A stretch of DNA of 64,000 nt, taken from Trileptium ribeirensis. Taxonomy: Eukaryota; Nematoda; Enoplea; Enoplida; Thoracostomopsidae. Shown here one piece after another: positions 60,476 to 64,000 of this stretch. Below the pieces are notes generated by a model. That model did not search any database, was not told the origin of the DNA, and was given only the letters and a program-made list of their open reading frames with translations. A program made the translations under genes and the position numbers. The stretch covers positions 50,760 through 114,759 of the forward strand of contig JASANE010029060.1 of NCBI GenBank assembly GCA_030248225.1, written 5' to 3'. Numbering within the stretch: position 1 is the first letter of the stretch; the number at the start of each line of letters is the position of its first letter.

Positions 60476-61059
60476 CTTAGTATCGATTGAGAAAGCCAGA
60501 GCGAGAAGTATCAGGTGGGGTTATTGCAGTAGTGCGACTTGTCGGAACCTCGGCCCACGCAATTGCGATTGCGAGTGATTCGTGCGAAAAAGCGCTACTT
60601 TGTCTAAGCATTACGGAGTGACTTTACTCTTACACACTCGTGATTACAGAACTTTTGAAATTAAAAGCACTGTTAGAATATTTATTTTGATAAAATGATT
60701 AGGTATATTTTAAGGGCCATCAGGTTAAACGATAGTTCTTAGCGATTGGCACTATATTTTGGGTCACTTTTACTTTTCACCTTCTTGTTTTCTCGATGAC
60801 TCTAGACAAGACAAAACTGCTCTAATCTTTACACTCTAATAACCCTTAAGATTTATGTTAACTATTATTCTATTAGTTCTCTCCTGACATTAATATAGAG
60901 CCCCGTTAGGAAGCACACCGCAGTATTTTTAAATACCTAGCATAAGTCCTTAGATTTAAGCTCAATAGTAACCCTATTCTTATGTGACACCCGGTAGAAA
61001 TGCACAAGTGTTATATTATGAACCAGGTGGTGACTGTAGTACATTGATCCAGTTAGAGC

Positions 61060-62010
61060 TTTATCTCTCTCGGTCCTCCGGCACTCGGAAAGAATGCACA
61101 ACAGGTGGCTATGACGTCTATCTCTTTTGAATCTCTTGAGCCAATTCGCAGTAATTGCGTACGTTCTTCGCGTTTTTTGAGCGTTAGCACCTTCAAGTAT
61201 TCTGCTTTTCTACGCATCATTCCTTTCAGGACTTGGAGTACTTCTTGTTCGTCTTCCGATCCCGTCCTAGAGAAAGCGCTCTTTCGAGATTTTTGCGGAA
61301 TTTGCGAAACAGGTCGTGCGCATTGTTTACCACTTGTAGATTTCGTATATAGTTGATTTCCATCTTGACCATAATCCGCTTAAACGTTGTGCTTGTTGCG
61401 TTGTGTTCGCTGGTTACGGAGTTTCTTTTACTTGCCATTTTGATCAGGACTTCAATCAATTCATCGCCATTAGGTCGTTGTTTTGTTGGCTTTGACTGTT
61501 GATTTGATTTGATGTCAGTGTCGCTTGTTGCGGTTGATGAATTTGATACATTATGGTTTGCTGTTGCTAATGGTACTCCGTATTGATCACCGAATTATTA
61601 CCTGCAAATGGTATTTGATTATATTGTGGGCCAATGGTGTTGCAGCGTAGTATCCGTATGCTCCGTTTTGCATTGCTGTGTTTTGCCCTTGGTTATGTGC
61701 TCGCCGTTTGAAACGCGCCGCAGTTCGTTGTCGCGTACGGGGCTTGTGGTTGATTCTGATGTGTTCACCGCTTGAACTGCACTCGAAATTTGTCGTCGCG
61801 TACGAAATTTGTTTCTCCGCTTTGATTCTTTGGTTTGATTCGTTCGTTGTTCTGTTCGTATTTGCACCGATTTGTTCTTGGTTTCACCGACTCGTTCTTA
61901 ATTCTTGCGCCCGACTGCTTCCTGGTTTGGACCGATTTGTTCTAGATTTCGTTCAATATCGTTTGTTTCTTGCACATCGATTGTCGTTATTACACCATGT
62001 GATTGCTCCG
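61060..62010 (-). pseudogene. Gag-like ORF, C-terminal half, copy C
   Basis: Same content as copies A and B but with more frameshifts. Open pieces are 61867-61619 (heptads, SESTTSPVRDNELRR) and 61459-61226 (LIKMASKRNSVTSEHNAT, HDLFRKFRKNLERALS). The second piece keeps the region that is broken in copy B, so it bridges the two halves of the protein. Confidence 0.45.
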
Positions 62011-63539
62011 ATTCTTTGTATTTTACTCTTGTATACTTGACCCAACTTCACGGCTATTGGCCCAGAGGGTTTAATTTTTTCCATCTTGAATTTGATTTCC
62101 AATCAGGGGTTGACTTGTGTCCTCACCGTGTTCCCTTGTTAATTTTACAAGCTCTCAGTTTATATCGTTATATTGTATACGACACGCAAAGTAATTCTGT
62201 GACGATTACAATTTTGATTGTAGCACGTGATTTTCTTGATTGGTTGCCAATACGCAAAGATTTGCGTAAATGCTTTGAAGTTTTATTGGAACAGCGATAC
62301 GGCAGTTTAAAAATTTTCGAGATCTGGTTTATAATTTCTTGATTCCCGGACTGTAGAGCTGAATACCATGTCGGTCATAAGAGACCCAACGCCTCTGCTT
62401 AAATAAAACTTCGATAGGTATATAAATACTGACTTATTATATAACTCAGTAACAGTATTATCCTACAAATAGGTATTTAGGCTTAAAGAGCTAATCCGTA
62501 GGGTTGAAGTATAGTGACCCATAAATTATTAGAAATGATAGTGTTAATCATTGGCCGTGAGTCGAGTGAGAAAATCCGGGGCGAGTATAGTACAGGTGTT
62601 AACTTCGTGAGAAACATGGAGCGAGCAGAGGGACTGTGGATTAGGACGGCCCTTCTTGAGATCCATTCCCTCCTCGTAACCACTTGTTCTGCATTCCTAC
62701 CGAGTGCCCCAGGACGAAGAGAGACACAGTTCCAACTGGGTCGGTGTACTACGGTCAACTCCCAGTTCATAATATAAGTAGGTATATATTGTGTGCATTC
62801 CTATCTGGTACTTTAGCTTCCATACGATAGGGGTCACTATTCAGCTTAAATCTAAGGACTTAGGTTCAGGTACTTCAGTATTGCGGGACTCCAACCGCAA
62901 ACAACTACGTTTAACCTAGTCTGTTTAAAGTATAGCTAATCATTTTATCAAAATAAAGTATTTTAATTGTGCCTTTAGTTTGAAAATTTCAGAATCACGA
63001 GTGTGTAGAGTAGTCACGCCGTAGTGCTTAGACATTGTAGCGCCGGTTCGCACGAACAATGCTCGCAATCAAAAAACGCGGACCACACTTGCTGTCCCAC
63101 CGGCATTCTACTGGCCACACCTCTTTCCCCAACAATCTTCGGTGACGAATCTCTCCCCATTTAAAGACAGATAACCTTCACATAAATCCTACCTCCATCC
63201 TATTCTTTTCGAAAATAATAAAATATGATATGCTGACCACGATGCTGTGCAAAAGTGAGACATTTTAGCAGGAAAATAATTTCAGAATTTTGAGTCAGAA
63301 AAATTTCAGTATAAATATTGAAAATTAAAAATTGACCCCAATTCCTAAATAAGGCAGAAGCCAAAATAGAATTTATTTATATATATCATAGTAGGAAAGA
63401 GTGAGCTACTCATAATTATAAGGACGTTTTTCGCAAGTCCTGACTAAATTCTAAAATATTAAATGCCACTTCAGACTTAATAGAACACCACCTAGCGCAG
63501 CAAAAAGCACAAAGAATCGGTGATAAAAAGAAAGAACGC

Positions 63540-63840
63540 CGACCAAAACGGGGAAAACAACCAAACATCAAGCGATAAAAACCTGAAAAATAGCAGCAAA
63601 ATCGAGTGCAATGGAAGAAATTGAAGATACAATTAGGCAATTCGACCAATGTACACTCAATACAAAAGAACACAAAAATAAAGAAATCTACAAGAAACAA
63701 ATACAAAGTTGTTCCAAGAAGAAGCGGGCACAAATGACTTCTTTGCAACGACGAACCACCTGGACAAAGAAATCCAAGAAGTTATACAAAAATCGCAGCG
63801 ACAACAAGAAAGTCAACTGCAATTTATAAGAAACATGCTA
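63540..63840 (+). pseudogene. Gag-like ORF, N-terminal half, inverted copy
   Basis: The inverse of 57191-56865. The frame 63611-63829 begins MEEIEDTIRQFDQCTL as in copy A, but after about 15 residues it continues in a different frame because of small indels. Upstream text (KRKNADQNGENNQ) is in another frame. Confidence 0.45.
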
Positions 63841-64000
63841 CGTTAACAGAAGTTGGGCGATTTTGCCAAAACCGCGATCAAAACGATTCAGAAATTTTAC
63901 TTGCACAACCGAAAAGACGTTAAAAAAGGGAAGTGAAGAAGAAAAAATTTGGAACCAATCATCAATAGAAAGGACGGAAGTTTAGCAAAATCAAAAAGCC

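Larger units (their letters stand above)
60476..64000. repeat. Right arm of the large palindrome (runs off the window)
   Basis: The inverse of 56717-60198. Its first part (60476-62046) is also a direct copy of 55037-56583, with the T6 repeat at 60476-61085 and the gag-like C-terminal half on the minus strand at about 61060-62010. Then 62047-63235 is the inverse of 57480-58690 (with T7), and 63236-64000 the inverse of 56717-57480. Extra single bases compared with the left arm (for example near 60600-60660 and 60720-60800) break the frames. Confidence 0.85.

Noticed and set aside
61678..62342. ORFs of 120 and 145 codons on the plus strand
   Set aside because: Antisense shadows of the gag-like copy C and of the T4-flanking segment.

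Overview
The window is animal nuclear DNA, probably from an arthropod, although the taxon cannot be fixed from the sequence alone. It is AT-rich and crowded with retroelements, has GT-AG introns, and carries a stretch of 28S rRNA of ordinary metazoan type. Nothing looks bacterial: there are no operons, ribosome binding sites or CRISPR arrays.

The one clear host gene runs on the minus strand from about 37.1 kb to beyond the left edge. Eight small coding exons (37112-36959, 35604-35509, 20977-20916, 17795-17721, 16277-16179, 6371-6218, 2987-2926, 319-239) have matching phases and join without a stop into 261 codons. Their translation is collinear with the N-terminal BAR domain of the GRAF/oligophrenin family of Rho GTPase-activating proteins (ARHGAP26/10/42, OPHN1; Graf in flies). 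The PH, RhoGAP and SH3 exons must lie to the left of the window. The exons total under 0.8 kb and most fall below an ordinary ORF length cut-off; introns make up about 98% of the span.

The introns hold mobile elements. Intron 5 (16.2-6.4 kb) has a Penelope-like element split by a block containing a degraded BEL/Pao pol and, downstream on the same strand, a broken SGNH-hydrolase ORF behind a splice acceptor. It also has a Tc1-like MITE with CGATTT-rich inner repeats, a second MITE and a foldback element. Intron 2 (35.5-21.0 kb) has a CR1-like LINE, two copies of a hAT-like non-autonomous element with 8-bp target duplications, and a tRNA-derived SINE. A G-rich MITE family and a roughly 1-kb repeat family recur in several introns.

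Upstream of the gene, 37.2-48 kb holds more hAT-like copies (one with about 420 bp of 28S rRNA inside it), a 5'-truncated RNase-H-bearing LINE with a 12-bp target duplication, an L2-like LINE, an RTE endonuclease and a further CR1-like LINE tail.

From 46.3 kb to the right edge lies an unfamiliar repeat complex. It has LTR-like units of about 0.6 kb in both orientations, gag-like ORFs without a recognisable pol, a 1.4-kb minisatellite of 21-bp units that reads as protein heptads (consensus x-Q-F-G-A-N-Q), and a palindrome with arms of at least 3.5 kb running off the window end. Whether the palindrome is genuine or an assembly fold-back must be settled with reads.
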